Part shown: positions 37,681 through 48,854 of the stretch, one piece after another | Layout of the letters: the number at the start of each line of letters is the position of its first letter | Numbering within the stretch: position 1 is the stretch's first letter | NCBI GenBank assembly: GCA_007694885.1 | Contig: REEW01000100.1 | Coordinates: forward strand, 1 to 64,000 | Direction: 5' to 3' | DNA: 64,000 bases | Source: Wenzhouxiangella sp. | Lineage (GTDB): Bacteria; Pseudomonadota; Gammaproteobacteria; Xanthomonadales; Wenzhouxiangellaceae | The notes under the pieces: generated by a model | Databases searched by the model: none | Told to the model about the DNA's origin: nothing | Seen by the model: only the letters and a program-made list of their open reading frames with translations | Program-made: the position numbers and the translations under genes

Positions 37681-39159
37681 TCAGGCTTTGGCGCGACGCT
37701 CCTGGCGGGCCGAATCCGAACGGCGCACAGCCAGCTCATCGAGGTAGCCGGCATCCAGTCCGGTGACGTACTCACCGTTGAAACACGAGCTGTCAAAGCC
37801 GGCCAGTTTGCGGTTCTTGCCCAGCACGGCTTTTTCCAGGTCGGCCAGATCCTGGTAGATCAGGCGATCGGCCCCGATTCGGCGGCAGATTTCTTCCTCG
37901 CTGCGACCGGCGGCGATCAGCTCGCTGGTCGCCGGCATGTCGATGCCGTAGACGTTGGGATAGCGCACCGGCGGCGACGCCGAGGCGAGATAGACCTTGC
38001 GCGCCCCGGCCTCGCGAGCCATCTGGATGATCTGGCGCGATGTGGTGCCGCGCACGATGGAATCATCGACCAGGAGCACGTTCTTGTTGCGAAACTCCAG
38101 CGAAATGGTATTGAGCTTGCGCCTGACCGAGCGGGCACGCTCCTCCTGACCGGGCATGATGAACGTGCGCCCGATGTAGCGGTTCTTGATCAGACCCTCG
38201 CGGTACTTCACCCCGAGCATGTGCGACAACGGCAGACAGGCCGTACGGCTGGTATCGGGCACCGGAATGACGACGTCGATGTCGTGGTTGGGCCACTCGC
38301 GCAGAATCTTCGCGGCCAGCGCCTCCCCCATGCGCAGGCGCGCCTTGTACACCGACAGATCGTCGATCATGGAGTCGGGACGGGCAAAATAGACGTACTC
38401 GAACAGGCACGGCGTATGCGGCCGGGCGTCCGCGCTGCGGTGGCGGTACAGCTCGCCATCGAGCGTGATGAGCACGCTCTCGCCGGGCTGCAGATCGCCA
38501 ATCAGGTCGAAACCGAGGATATCGAGCACCACGGACTCCGAGGCAATGATGTACTCCCTGCCCTCGCGCGCCTCGCGCTGACCCAGCACCACCGGCCGGA
38601 TTCCATGCAGGTCGCGAAACCCGAGCAGGCCGACGCCGGCAATGAGAGCAACCGTGGCGTAGCCGCCCCGACAACGCCGGTGCACTCCGTCGACGGCGGA
38701 GAAGACGCGGGCCGGCGTCATGGTGTTGCCGTCATGGTGGACCAGCTCGTGGGCCAGGGCGTTGAGCAGGACCTCGGAATCCGATTCGGTGTTGATGTGC
38801 CGGCGATCATGGGCAAACAGGTCGCCGCTGAGCTCGTCGGAGTTGATCAGATTGCCGTTGTGCCCCAGGGCAATGCCGCAGGGCGAGTTGACGTACATGG
38901 GCTGAGTCTCGTCGGGCCGATCGCAACCGGCGGTCGGATAGCGCACGTGGCCGATACCGACATCACCGGTCAGCCCGGCCATGGAACTCTCGCCAAACAC
39001 GTCACGAACCAGACCCAGGCCGCGCGCCGAACGCATCCGGTTCCCGTCCAGCGTGGTCATCCCGGCCGCATCCTGGCCGCGATGCTGCAGAATCGTCATG
39101 GCGTCATACAGGCGAGCCGCAACCGGTGTCCGGCCAAAAATTCCGACAATTCCACACAT
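37681..39159 (-). CDS. purF: Amidophosphoribosyltransferase
   Basis: MCGIVGIFG Ntn Cys, LQHRGQDAAG, VLLVDDSIVRGTTSRQIIQMAREAGA. Confidence 0.97.
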   Translation of the reverse strand: MCGIVGIFGRTPVAARLYDAMTILQHRGQDAAGMTTLDGNRMRSARGLGLVRDVFGESSMAGLTGDVGIGHVRYPTAGCDRPDETQPMYVNSPCGIALGHNGNLINSDELSGDLFAHDRRHINTESDSEVLLNALAHELVHHDGNTMTPARVFSAVDGVHRRCRGGYATVALIAGVGLLGFRDLHGIRPVVLGQREAREGREYIIASESVVLDILGFDLIGDLQPGESVLITLDGELYRHRSADARPHTPCLFEYVYFARPDSMIDDLSVYKARLRMGEALAAKILREWPNHDIDVVIPVPDTSRTACLPLSHMLGVKYREGLIKNRYIGRTFIMPGQEERARSVRRKLNTISLEFRNKNVLLVDDSIVRGTTSRQIIQMAREAGARKVYLASASPPVRYPNVYGIDMPATSELIAAGRSEEEICRRIGADRLIYQDLADLEKAVLGKNRKLAGFDSSCFNGEYVTGLDAGYLDELAVRRSDSARQERRAKA

Positions 39160-39162
39160 GAG

Positions 39163-39672
39163 TTATCTGGCCTCCGGACCATGATCTGGCGGCACATATT
39201 CTCGCACCGTTTCGGGGAAATAGCTGACCGCCACGACGGCCAGGCGCTCGAACTCCGGCAACAGGCGCGACTCCTGCCACCACGGGTCCTCGGGAAAGGG
39301 AGTGAATCGGGCGATGATGACCGCGGCCAGGACAATCGCAACACCGCGCATGGCGCCGAACAGCGCACCGACCAGGCGGTCGGTTCCGCTCAATCCGGTG
39401 CCCGCAACCAGCCTGCCGAGCAGATAGTTGATCAATCCACCAACCACCAGGACCAGCACAAAAACCCCGACAAACGCGATGATCATTCGCACCGACGGCA
39501 ACTCCACCCAGGGCTGCATTCGCTCAGCCAGTGGATTCGTCGCCAGCAGGCCGGCATACACGGCCGCGATCCAGACCAGCAATGAAAAGACTTCGCGGAT
39601 GAAACCTCGAAACAGGCTGACCAGCATCGAGACCGCGCAAATCGTCAGAATCGCCAGATCGGCTCCGTTCAC
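39163..39672 (-). CDS. cvpA: CvpA-family membrane protein
   Basis: Four-TM small protein directly upstream of purF; SLFRGFIREVFSLLVWIAAVYAG. Confidence 0.92.
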   Translation of the reverse strand: MNGADLAILTICAVSMLVSLFRGFIREVFSLLVWIAAVYAGLLATNPLAERMQPWVELPSVRMIIAFVGVFVLVLVVGGLINYLLGRLVAGTGLSGTDRLVGALFGAMRGVAIVLAAVIIARFTPFPEDPWWQESRLLPEFERLAVVAVSYFPETVREYVPPDHGPEAR

Positions 39673-39682
39673 GGCGAACTGC

Positions 39683-40612
39683 TCATGGATGGCTGACGAT
39701 CAAACCTTCCAGACCGGCCCGTTCCAGCACTTCCGCTTGCAGGTCCTGTGCTTCGGATCGATCGGCCACCGTGCCGACTCGAACTCGCCAGATCGAACGC
39801 GAGCCGGTTTCGTCGGGATGAATGAAGGCCCGGAAGCCCTGATCGGTGAGCTGCTCGAGCAAGCGGTCGGCATTGTCCCTGGATGCGAACGAGCCGACCT
39901 GGATGGCCAGACCTGGCGCGGCGACGTCGCTGGCAGCCGACCGACCGGGCGTCTCGCGCACGACCGGCTCGACGCCGCTGACGGTTGCGGCGATCTGGGC
40001 ACGGGCCCGCTCGGCCTGCGTACGACTCTCATAGGGTCCGGTCGAGACCCGGTGCAGCCGCGCTTCGCCGCGCACCATGACGTCGACACCGGCCTCGTGA
40101 CCGAGACGACCGAGCTGCTCCATGACCTGATCGGCGGTTGTCGCCGAACTGAAACTGGCGACCTGTACAAGCCAGTCCCCCGCCGACGAGGCGGGCGGCA
40201 CCGGGTCAGGCTCCGACGGGGCTGTCGGCTCGGGTTCTGCGGCCGCTTCCGGCGGTGGACTGTCCGGTTCGGCTGGCGCCGGCGCATCAGGCACGGGTTC
40301 GGGTTGCGTTTCAGGCTCCGGCACGTCGTCGCCCGGCTCCGGCTCGATCAGCGCGATCTCCGATTCGCGGGCATCGGGCACGGCTGGCTCGGCCGGCTCG
40401 GCCGGCGGCGACGGGACCTCTCGCGCCCGCTCCGGATCCAGCGGCAGGCGTCTGACCTCGCGCCGATCGGACGGCGGCGGCGGCAGATCGATCGCGGAAT
40501 CGCGCACGGTTTCACGCGCACCGTCACTGTCGAACAGCATCGGAACGAAAATCACCGCCAGGGCGATCAATATGGCCGCACCGACAAGGCGTTGTTTCAA
40601 TAGTTTGTCCAT
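39683..40612 (-). CDS. SPOR-domain protein (DedD-like), two SPOR-like repeats
   Basis: N-terminal TM, P/E-rich linker, WLVQVASFSSATTADQVMEQL and LAIQVGSFASRDNADRLLEQL. Confidence 0.88.
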   Translation of the reverse strand: MDKLLKQRLVGAAILIALAVIFVPMLFDSDGARETVRDSAIDLPPPPSDRREVRRLPLDPERAREVPSPPAEPAEPAVPDARESEIALIEPEPGDDVPEPETQPEPVPDAPAPAEPDSPPPEAAAEPEPTAPSEPDPVPPASSAGDWLVQVASFSSATTADQVMEQLGRLGHEAGVDVMVRGEARLHRVSTGPYESRTQAERARAQIAATVSGVEPVVRETPGRSAASDVAAPGLAIQVGSFASRDNADRLLEQLTDQGFRAFIHPDETGSRSIWRVRVGTVADRSEAQDLQAEVLERAGLEGLIVSHP

Positions 40613-40614
40613 TT

Positions 40615-41886
40615 CTACCGTCCGTGAGGCTGGTGCAGTTCAGGCCAGGCCGCCGCCACGGTCCGAAACGAACCGAACACGACCACCCGGTCGTCCGGGG
40701 CGGAGTCCTGCAGCGCTTGTTTCAGCGCCGCCGGCACCGATTCTACCGCCTCGACCCGGCCAGCGACAGGAATGTCTCGAAGACTCTGGGCCAGGGATTC
40801 ACCGCTACGGTCTCGATCACCCCCCAACGGCGCCACCAGCCAGCGGTCGAAACATCGGTCCAGCGCCCGGCCGATCGCGCGGACGTCTTTTCCGGCCAGA
40901 AGACCGAACACCGCAGTGCTGCGCCCCGCAGCGGGCCCAAGTCCCCGGGCCAGCGCCCGGGCAGCCGCGCCATTGTGGGCGACGTCCAGCCAGACCTCGG
41001 GTCGGGTCGAAACGCGTTGCAGGCGTCCCGGCAAGGCGACATTCTCCAGTCCCTGCGCGAAATGCGGCTCGTCAGGACCGGAATTCGCCGGCAGCTGGCG
41101 CAGTGCCGTGACCGCGCAGGCGGCGTTGGCCATCTGCCAGGGTCCGGCCAGCGCCGGCCTGGGCAGCGAAATCGACTGCTCACCCCAGGACACGCGCAAC
41201 CCGCCGCCCTGTTCGGCGCGCCAGCGGAAGTCGCGACCAGCCAGCCAGAGGCGGGCCCGGCTTGCCCGCAGGACTTCGAGCAAACCGCGCGGCAGGCGGC
41301 GCTCGCCGACGATCAGCGGGCGACCCGGGCGAGCGATGCCGGCCTTTTCGCGGCCGATGCTCAGGCGCGTGGGCCCCAGCCAGTCAACGTGATCCAGGCC
41401 GATGGAAGTAATCACGGCAACATCGGCGTCGACTGCATTGACTGCATCCAGCCGCCCGCCCAATCCGACCTCGAGCAAGAGCAGGTCCGGCCGCACGCGG
41501 GCGGCCAGGCTCAGGGCCGCCAGCGTTACATGCTCGAAATAGGTCAGCTCGGTGCGGCCGCGCTGGTCTTCCACCTCATCCAGGGCCGCCACCAGATCCC
41601 CAGCCTCGACCCATTCTCCGTTGGAGCGAATGCGCTCGCGAAAATCCAGCAAATGGGGGGAGCTGTAGGCCAGGGTACGCAAACCGGCCGCCCGGGCAAT
41701 GGACTCCATCATGGCAACCACCGAGCCCTTGCCGTTGGTGCCGGCGACGGTGATCACCGGGCAACCGGGCAATCCGCCGGGCAAGCGCTCGAGCACGCTG
41801 CGCACCCGGTCCAGGCCGAGCTCGATGCGCGCTTCCGGCGAGCGCGTTTCCAGGCGCCGCAGCCAACGCTGAAGAGAAGAGTTCAA
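40615..41886 (-). CDS. folC: Bifunctional folylpolyglutamate/dihydrofolate synthase
   Basis: VITVAGTNGKGSVVAMMESIARAAG, YSSPHLLDFRERI, DVAHNGAAARALA. Confidence 0.94.
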   Translation of the reverse strand: MNSSLQRWLRRLETRSPEARIELGLDRVRSVLERLPGGLPGCPVITVAGTNGKGSVVAMMESIARAAGLRTLAYSSPHLLDFRERIRSNGEWVEAGDLVAALDEVEDQRGRTELTYFEHVTLAALSLAARVRPDLLLLEVGLGGRLDAVNAVDADVAVITSIGLDHVDWLGPTRLSIGREKAGIARPGRPLIVGERRLPRGLLEVLRASRARLWLAGRDFRWRAEQGGGLRVSWGEQSISLPRPALAGPWQMANAACAVTALRQLPANSGPDEPHFAQGLENVALPGRLQRVSTRPEVWLDVAHNGAAARALARGLGPAAGRSTAVFGLLAGKDVRAIGRALDRCFDRWLVAPLGGDRDRSGESLAQSLRDIPVAGRVEAVESVPAALKQALQDSAPDDRVVVFGSFRTVAAAWPELHQPHGR

Positions 41887-41913
41887 AGTCGGGGTTCAGC
41901 TGCCCACGAGCCG

Positions 41914-42846
41914 CTATTGCTGGGGTTCGTCGGTCGTCGGCTCCGGATCGGGCTGTGCTTTCGGCAACACCTCACCCTCGCACACGGGAGGTGGGCGACC
42001 GCCCAGCATCATTCGCAACAGCCGGTGGATTCGCTGACGCAGATCCCGTCGATCCACGATCTGGTCAATCGCGCCTTTCTGGAGAAGAAATTCCGAGCGC
42101 TGAAAGCCTTCGGGCAGCGTTTCGCGAACGGTCTGCTCGATCACGCGTGGGCCGGCAAACCCGATCAGGGCATTCGGTTCGGCCAGGTTGACGTCACCGA
42201 GCATGCCCAGGCTGGCCGACACACCGCCGGTGGTCGGGTGGGTCAGGACCGAAACATAGGGCAGGCCGCGCTCGGCCATGCGGGCCAGACCGGCCGATGT
42301 CTTGGCCATCTGCATCAGCGAAAACAGTCCTTCCTGCATGCGCGCCCCCCCGGAGGCGGAAAAACAGACCAGCGGCAAGTCCTGGTCGAGACAGGCCTGG
42401 ACGCCGACCATGAAGCGCTCGCCGACCACCGAGCCCATGGATCCACCCATGAAACGGAAGTCGAACGCGCAGGCGACCAGTTCCAGCTCCATCAGGTGGC
42501 CGCGCATGACCACCAGCGCGTCTTTTTCACCGGTTGCCTTCTGGCTGGCCACGAGGCGGTCACGGTATTTCCTGGTGTCCCGGAACTTGAGCACGTCGAC
42601 GGGCGCCAGATCCTGGCCCAACTCCACTCCTGCTCCGTCATCGAGAAAGCTGACCAGTCGCGCCCGCCCGGTCAGGCGCATGTGGAAATTGCACTTGGGA
42701 CAAACCTGCTGGTTGCGTTCCAGTTCCGGCTGATACAGCACCGCGTCGCAGGCCTTGCATTTGATCCACAGTCCATCCGGAACCTTGCGGCTGCTGCCGC
42801 CTTCGGTCCGGATCCTCCCCGGCATCAGCTTCTGAAACCAGCTCAT
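41914..42846 (-). CDS. accD: Acetyl-CoA carboxylase carboxyltransferase beta subunit
   Basis: Zinc ribbon [68 protein letters not shown]. Confidence 0.97.
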   Translation of the reverse strand: MSWFQKLMPGRIRTEGGSSRKVPDGLWIKCKACDAVLYQPELERNQQVCPKCNFHMRLTGRARLVSFLDDGAGVELGQDLAPVDVLKFRDTRKYRDRLVASQKATGEKDALVVMRGHLMELELVACAFDFRFMGGSMGSVVGERFMVGVQACLDQDLPLVCFSASGGARMQEGLFSLMQMAKTSAGLARMAERGLPYVSVLTHPTTGGVSASLGMLGDVNLAEPNALIGFAGPRVIEQTVRETLPEGFQRSEFLLQKGAIDQIVDRRDLRQRIHRLLRMMLGGRPPPVCEGEVLPKAQPDPEPTTDEPQQ

Positions 42847-42847
42847 A

Positions 42848-43681
42848 TCAAGCCTCGGCGACCGCGGGCCCGGTTTCGGTCGCTGCATCCATCGCGGCGC
42901 GGATCTGGCCGAGGTATGCGCGCGTAGCGGCGACCGACTCTTCGGCATTCGTGCAGCGGTCCAGGCGATCCACCAGCGCAGACCCGATCACCACCGCATC
43001 CGACACCCTCGCGACCGCGGCCGCCTGCTCGGGCTCGCGAATGCCAAAGCCGACGGCAACCGGCAGCTCGGTGACCGAGCGCACCCGCTTCACGGCCGGG
43101 GCCAGGCTCGCCAGATCCAGGCTGGCCGCGCCGGTCACGCCCTTGATCGAAACGTAGTACACGAAACCGCCGGCGAGTTTGGCCATGCGCTGCAGGCGAT
43201 GGTCCGTGGTGGTCGGCGCGACCAGAAAGATCTGGTACAGGCCACGGCGCTGCAGTTCGGCTTTCAGCTCTTCGGCCTCATCGGCGGGGCAATCCACCAC
43301 CAGCAGCGCGTCAACGCCGGCGGCGGCGGCTTCGCCGGCAAAGCGCTCGACGCCGCGGCGCTCGATGGGATTGGTATAGCCCATGAGAATCAGCGGCGTC
43401 TCGGCATCGCGCTCGCGGAACTGGCGGACCATGTCCAGCACCCGGTCCAGGTCGGTGCCGTGCCGAAGCGCGTGAGCACAGGCGTTCTGGATCACCGGGC
43501 CATCGGCCATGACGTCGGAAAACGGCATGCCGAGTTCAAGCAAATCCGCTCCCGCCTCGACGGCGCCGTGGAGCACGTCCACGGTGACATCCGGGTGCGG
43601 ATGACCGGCCGTGATGTAGGGCACCAGCGCGGTTCGACCGCGCCGGGCAAGCTGACGAAAACGCTGATCGATTCGATTCAA
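42848..43681 (-). CDS. trpA: Tryptophan synthase alpha chain
   Basis: [43 protein letters not shown]. Confidence 0.96.
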   Translation of the reverse strand: MNRIDQRFRQLARRGRTALVPYITAGHPHPDVTVDVLHGAVEAGADLLELGMPFSDVMADGPVIQNACAHALRHGTDLDRVLDMVRQFRERDAETPLILMGYTNPIERRGVERFAGEAAAAGVDALLVVDCPADEAEELKAELQRRGLYQIFLVAPTTTDHRLQRMAKLAGGFVYYVSIKGVTGAASLDLASLAPAVKRVRSVTELPVAVGFGIREPEQAAAVARVSDAVVIGSALVDRLDRCTNAEESVAATRAYLGQIRAAMDAATETGPAVAEA

Positions 43682-44898
43682 AACTGGATTCCTTCGATTT
43701 CGGCCACGGTGTTGATGTCCTTGTCGCCTCGGCCCGACAGGTTGATCAGAACGATCTGGTCAGACGTCAGTTCGGCGGCAAGCTGCATACCATAGGCGAC
43801 CGCATGCGCGGTTTCCAGGGCCGGCATGATGCCCTCGCTTCGGGTCAGGGCATGGAACGCCTTCATCGCCTGCTTGTCGTCGATCCCGACGTAGCGGGCC
43901 CGGCCGGTGTCCTTGAGCCAGGCATGCTCCGGCCCGACCCCGGGATAGTCCAGCCCGGCCGACACCGAGTGGGTGTGACGTATCTGGCCGGCGTCGTCGT
44001 CGAGCAGGTAGGTTCGGCTGCCGTGCAGTACGCCGACGCGTCCCGCGCACAGGCTGGCGGCATGCTCGAGTCCACCAAGACCACGCCCGGCCGCCTCGAC
44101 CCCGTACATGGCCACCTGTTCATCCCTGATGAATGGATGAAACAGACCGATGGCGTTGGAGCCACCGCCGACGCACGCGACCAGGGCATCCGGCAGGCGA
44201 CCGTATTCTGCCAGTGACTGGGCCCGTGCCTCGCGCCCCACGATGGCATTGAAATCCCTGACCATCGCCGGGTACGGATGTGGACCGGCCACGGTGCCGA
44301 GAATGTAGAAGGTATCGTCGACGTTGGTGACCCAGTCGCGCATGGCCTCGTTCAGGGCATCTTTCAAGGTCCTGGAACCAGCCTCGACGCTGACCACTTC
44401 GGCGCCGAGCAGCTTCATCCGGAACACATTGACCGCCTGCCGACGCACGTCCTCGGCGCCCATGTACACCACACAGTCCATGCCAAGGCGTGCAGCGACG
44501 GTCGCCGAGGCCACGCCGTGCTGGCCGGCCCCGGTTTCGGCAATGACCCGCTTTTTGCCCATGGCCCGGGCCAGCAGACCCTGGCCCACGGTGTTGTTGA
44601 TCTTGTGGGCGCCGGTATGGTTGAGATCCTCGCGCTTGAACACGATGCGTGCTCCGCCCATCTGACGGGTGAGATTCTCGGCAAGATACAGCGGCGAGGG
44701 CCGTCCGACGAAGTGCGCCAGATCGCGGTCCAGTTCGGCCAGGAAATCCGCATCCTGCAAATAATGCTTCCAGGCCCGATCCAGTTCTTCGAGCGCCGGC
44801 ATCAACGTTTCGGAAACGAATCGTCCGCCAAAGATTCCGAAATGCCCGGACGCGTCCGGAATCGATTCTGAATGGGTTCGCTGGGCTGCTTCAAGCAT
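43678..44898 (-). CDS. trpB: Tryptophan synthase beta chain
   Basis: [50 protein letters not shown]. Confidence 0.97.
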   Translation of the reverse strand: MLEAAQRTHSESIPDASGHFGIFGGRFVSETLMPALEELDRAWKHYLQDADFLAELDRDLAHFVGRPSPLYLAENLTRQMGGARIVFKREDLNHTGAHKINNTVGQGLLARAMGKKRVIAETGAGQHGVASATVAARLGMDCVVYMGAEDVRRQAVNVFRMKLLGAEVVSVEAGSRTLKDALNEAMRDWVTNVDDTFYILGTVAGPHPYPAMVRDFNAIVGREARAQSLAEYGRLPDALVACVGGGSNAIGLFHPFIRDEQVAMYGVEAAGRGLGGLEHAASLCAGRVGVLHGSRTYLLDDDAGQIRHTHSVSAGLDYPGVGPEHAWLKDTGRARYVGIDDKQAMKAFHALTRSEGIMPALETAHAVAYGMQLAAELTSDQIVLINLSGRGDKDINTVAEIEGIQF

Positions 44899-45523
44899 GT
44901 CGTACCGCCTCGATGAATTGTTGCATGAGTCCATGATCCTTGATTCCGGGACTTTTCTCCACCCCGCTGGAGACATCGACCGCGGCCGGGGCCAATCGGC
45001 GGCAGGCAACGGCGACGTTGCCGGGGTGCAGCCCGCCGGCCAGAATCCAGGGTCGCTGCAGGGCTGGAATCTTCGACCAGTCGAAGGCTTCGCCCGAACC
45101 TCCGAGCTTGCCGCTACCGTGTGAATCCAGCAACAACGCGTCGGCAGCCGCCCACTCATCCCAATCGGGCAAATCCGCCTGCCCCATCGCCAGGGCCTTG
45201 ATCCAGGGCCGGCCGAAGCGGCTGCAGTCGGCCACGGTTTCGGTACCGTGAAACTGCAGCACATCCAGCGGGACACGCGCCAGCGTCTGCTCCACCGCGG
45301 CCGGGGCGGCGTTCATGAACAAACCGACCCGGGTCACGAAAGGCGGCAGGGCGCGGACAATTTCCAGGGCCCGGTCAAGACTGACCCGCCGAGCGCTTTG
45401 ATCCACGAACACCAGGCCAACGGCATCGGCGCCGGCAGCGGCAGCAGCAAGCGCGTCTTCTGCGCGGGTAATACCGCAGATCTTGATCCTGGTCGTTGGT
45501 CTGGCTGGTGGCTCCATGTTCAT
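44891..45523 (-). CDS. trpF: Phosphoribosylanthranilate isomerase
   Basis: [51 protein letters not shown]. Confidence 0.96.
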   Translation of the reverse strand: MNMEPPARPTTRIKICGITRAEDALAAAAAGADAVGLVFVDQSARRVSLDRALEIVRALPPFVTRVGLFMNAAPAAVEQTLARVPLDVLQFHGTETVADCSRFGRPWIKALAMGQADLPDWDEWAAADALLLDSHGSGKLGGSGEAFDWSKIPALQRPWILAGGLHPGNVAVACRRLAPAAVDVSSGVEKSPGIKDHGLMQQFIEAVRHA

Positions 45524-45538
45524 CGAACCTCTTTCAGG

Positions 45539-46318
45539 TCATCCGGGAAAACCCACCGCCTCGCCGACCGGCAAGGCTGGATGATCGGGATAGCTTGGGG
45601 CGACGAAATACAAGCCGCCAGCCGGCGCGGTCACACCGGCAACGGTGCGATCCCGGGCGGCCAGCAGTTCAGCCACCCATTCCGGACTGCGCTGCCCGCG
45701 TCCGACCGCGATCAGTACGCCGGCGACATTACGGACCATATGGTAGACGAAGGCGTTGGCCTCGATGTGGAGAGACACCTCGTGCCCCAGCCGGCTGACG
45801 CTGGCTGCATGGACGGTCCGGACCGGCGACCTGGCCTGGCAGCCGACGGCACGAAAACTGGAAAAGTCGTGCTCACCCAGAAGGAACCGGGCCGCCTCGT
45901 TCATGCGCGCGGCGTCCAGCGGCTGCCGAATCCAGGCCACGCGATCCCGCTCGACGGCCGGACGCACCCAGCGATTGAGAATCCGGTAGTGGTAGCGACG
46001 CCGCCGGGCCGAAAAACGGGCATGGAAATCGTGCCCGACCTCGCGCGCCCACAGCACGCTGATGCCGGCCGGCAGGTGTGTATTGGCGCCCAGAACCCAT
46101 GCCCTTTCGTCACGATCGGCCCGGGTATCGAAATGGACCACCTGGCACCAGGCGTGGACGCCCGTATCGGTGCGCCCGGCGCAGTGGACTGTCAGCGGAT
46201 GATCGGCGACGCGGGCCAGGGCCGTCTCCAGGCAGGACTGCACTGTCGGCGATTGACGCTGACGCTGCCAGCCGAAAAATCCGCTGCCGTCGTACTCGAC
46301 TCCGGCAGCCAGGCGCAT
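45539..46318 (-). CDS. truA: tRNA pseudouridine(38-40) synthase
   Basis: YDGSGFFGWQRQ, CAGRTDTGVHAWCQVVHFDT, SFRAVGCQARSPVRTV. Confidence 0.96.
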   Translation of the reverse strand: MRLAAGVEYDGSGFFGWQRQRQSPTVQSCLETALARVADHPLTVHCAGRTDTGVHAWCQVVHFDTRADRDERAWVLGANTHLPAGISVLWAREVGHDFHARFSARRRRYHYRILNRWVRPAVERDRVAWIRQPLDAARMNEAARFLLGEHDFSSFRAVGCQARSPVRTVHAASVSRLGHEVSLHIEANAFVYHMVRNVAGVLIAVGRGQRSPEWVAELLAARDRTVAGVTAPAGGLYFVAPSYPDHPALPVGEAVGFPG

Positions 46319-46322
46319 GCGC

Positions 46323-48764
46323 TTATTTCAGCTCGTCCAGCAATCGGCGAGCCTGCTCGCGGTGCGCGTCGGACCCGTCGGCCACGATCTCCTCAAGAAG
46401 CGCTCGAGCCGAGTCCACGTCGTCCATGGACAAGTAGGCGCGAGCGAGATCCATCTTGACCTCGGCATCATCGTCACTCAACCCGGCTCCGGACCGATCC
46501 TCCGCATCACCGGATTGATCTTCAGGCGCCGCGTCCGGTTCGCCAACCATGAACCAATCGTCGGCTTCGTCGCCACCATCATCGCTATCCGATCCGATCC
46601 CGGGGTCGACCGGTCGGAACTCCTCGTCAAGCTCGCCGTCAGTCTCATCCCCTGCATCCTCGCGCGAGGAGAAGTCAAAGTCCAGGCTCAGTGGCTTGTC
46701 GGCCTCCTCGTCTTCGTCCGGCAGAGTCGTCTGCCCTGGTTCCGGGAACAACGCGGCCGCCTCATCTTCCTCCAGGCGCACGCTGTCGCTTGCCCTGCCA
46801 TCTCGCTCGTCTGCATCCAGTCGGTTCGACAGCTTTGCCAGATCCGCGTGTTCCTCGGACTCGGTCAAGCCCTCGGAGCGGTCCGGGCCCTCTTCATAAC
46901 CGAAGTCCGGCCCCGAGACCTCCTCGCCCGGCGGCGATTCCTCATCGCTGTCGAGAATGCCGAACAAGGCCTCGGCATCCTCGTCCGTCTGGTCAGCTAC
47001 GGCATCGTCATCGCCGGGCTGCCGGGCCTGGACCAGCGGATGACCCGGGATGATCTGGCGGGCAAGGTCGTTGGCCTCGACCCAGCGTGAATCCGAGGGA
47101 TCACTGACCTCGGTTTCAAAACGTTCGAACACGTTGGCAAACGCCTCCCGATCCTCTTGATCGGCGAGACGGTAAAGCTCGGCGAGCAGCGCGTCGAAGC
47201 CCACGGCGGCGATGGCCGCGCCGGACGGCTCGACCGGCTCGGCCGGTTTCTCGGGCAGCGGGTCTTCGACGAGATCCTCGGAAGCATTCTTACGGCGACG
47301 CTTGAAGGCCAGAAGCACCAGGATCAACAGCCCGAGAGCAACCGCTGCGGCCACCGCCGGCCACAGCCAGCCAGGCGATCCGGTCGCGGCCGGCGGTGGT
47401 GCCGGTGCCGGCTCGATCGCCTCGTCGGGCGGCGTCGGCTCTGGCTCGGCCAGCCCTGCTGCCGCCCGCTCTTCGCGCTCCTGCCTGGCCGCACGAAGCT
47501 GCTGCTCGAGCAGCGCCAGGTCTTCGCGGGCGACCATCAAACCGCCGGCATCGGCCGAGTCAATGGCCTGCCGAATCTGGTCGAGGTTGGCGACCAGTTC
47601 ATCGTCGGCGAATCGTTCAGCCCGAATGTCCGCTTCCAGATTGCCGAGACGGTCTTCAAGGCGCTCGCGCTCCACGCCCAGGGCCTGGGTATCAATGGCG
47701 AGGTCTTCGGCCGGCGGCGTCAACTCAAGCCGCGGAAGCGGCTGCGCTTCGGGACTTTCGTCCACGGCAGGCTCGGTTTCGGCCTGCGCAGCCGGGACTT
47801 CGGTCGACTCGTCGGCCGGCGCCGGCACGGGCTCCGGCAAGGCAACCGGTTCCGGATCGGCAACGGGAGCAGGCTCCTGCAACTCGGCAACGGCCGGCAC
47901 CGCGGCCGGCCCGGCGCGCATGGCTTCCCATGCCTCGGCCTGCTCGCGAATCCGCCGGTTGGCCTGGGCCGGCGCGATCGCCTGGACCTCGGACACATCG
48001 GGCATGGTCAGGCGAGCGCCGCGCCGCAGCCGGTTGACGTTATTGTTCATGAACGCCTCTGGATTGCGCTCCAGAATGGCCAGCATGACCTGGTTCATGC
48101 TCAGGGCGTCGTCGGGCCGCCAGGCGGCTGCGATCGACCACAAGGTCTGCCCCGCCGCCACCGGCCCAATGGTCTGCCGAGCATCCTCTGCCGTCCGAAT
48201 CGGATCTGGTGTCGGCTCGGGCCGGGCCTCGGATTCTCGCAGTACGGGGGGTGGCGCCGATGACTCGTCCGGGTCCGTTTCGGCTTCCGTGACCGGAGCG
48301 GCTTGCGCATCGGCCGGCGGATCATCCCGACGACGGATCGGCGGTGCCATCGGCACCGACGGTGGATCGATAAACAGGGTGTATTCCCTGAGCATGCGAC
48401 CGCTGGCCCAGCGTGCATTGATCAGGATCTGGACGAACGGATCGTTGACCGAACGCTCCGAGCGCAACCGAATCACCGGCGGGTCAACGCTTTGGTCCAG
48501 TTCGACGCCAAGTCCCAGCGCGAGCGCTTCGACCGGAACGCCGAGGCGTGCATGATCGTCCAGGCTCGCCACATCCACCGTCAGCGATTCCAGGGCCGAT
48601 TCGCTCGGCTGCAGCAGAGCAATGCGGACATCGAGCGTTTGTCCAAGATAGGACTGGACCCGGGCTTCCCCCAGCCCCAATCCGCCGTGGGCAGGCGCCG
48701 CAAGGATCAGTCCAAGCAGCACAGCAAAGATCAACGCGACACGGCTTGAGCCTTCGGCACTCAT
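46323..48764 (-). CDS. fimV: FimV/HubP-family peptidoglycan-binding polar protein
   Basis: N-terminal LGLGEARVQSYLGQTLDVRIAL, LysM-like region, TM, acidic tail, C-terminal DDAEVKMDLARAYLSMDDVDSARALLEEI. Confidence 0.92.
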   Translation of the reverse strand: MSAEGSSRVALIFAVLLGLILAAPAHGGLGLGEARVQSYLGQTLDVRIALLQPSESALESLTVDVASLDDHARLGVPVEALALGLGVELDQSVDPPVIRLRSERSVNDPFVQILINARWASGRMLREYTLFIDPPSVPMAPPIRRRDDPPADAQAAPVTEAETDPDESSAPPPVLRESEARPEPTPDPIRTAEDARQTIGPVAAGQTLWSIAAAWRPDDALSMNQVMLAILERNPEAFMNNNVNRLRRGARLTMPDVSEVQAIAPAQANRRIREQAEAWEAMRAGPAAVPAVAELQEPAPVADPEPVALPEPVPAPADESTEVPAAQAETEPAVDESPEAQPLPRLELTPPAEDLAIDTQALGVERERLEDRLGNLEADIRAERFADDELVANLDQIRQAIDSADAGGLMVAREDLALLEQQLRAARQEREERAAAGLAEPEPTPPDEAIEPAPAPPPAATGSPGWLWPAVAAAVALGLLILVLLAFKRRRKNASEDLVEDPLPEKPAEPVEPSGAAIAAVGFDALLAELYRLADQEDREAFANVFERFETEVSDPSDSRWVEANDLARQIIPGHPLVQARQPGDDDAVADQTDEDAEALFGILDSDEESPPGEEVSGPDFGYEEGPDRSEGLTESEEHADLAKLSNRLDADERDGRASDSVRLEEDEAAALFPEPGQTTLPDEDEEADKPLSLDFDFSSREDAGDETDGELDEEFRPVDPGIGSDSDDGGDEADDWFMVGEPDAAPEDQSGDAEDRSGAGLSDDDAEVKMDLARAYLSMDDVDSARALLEEIVADGSDAHREQARRLLDELK

Positions 48765-48854
48765 GAATCTGGCTCCCTCATGGACTCGATTCGGACAAAA
48801 CTCCTGTCCGAGTATAGCAACCTCTGCCGGCTTCGAGATAGAGCGCACCAGGCC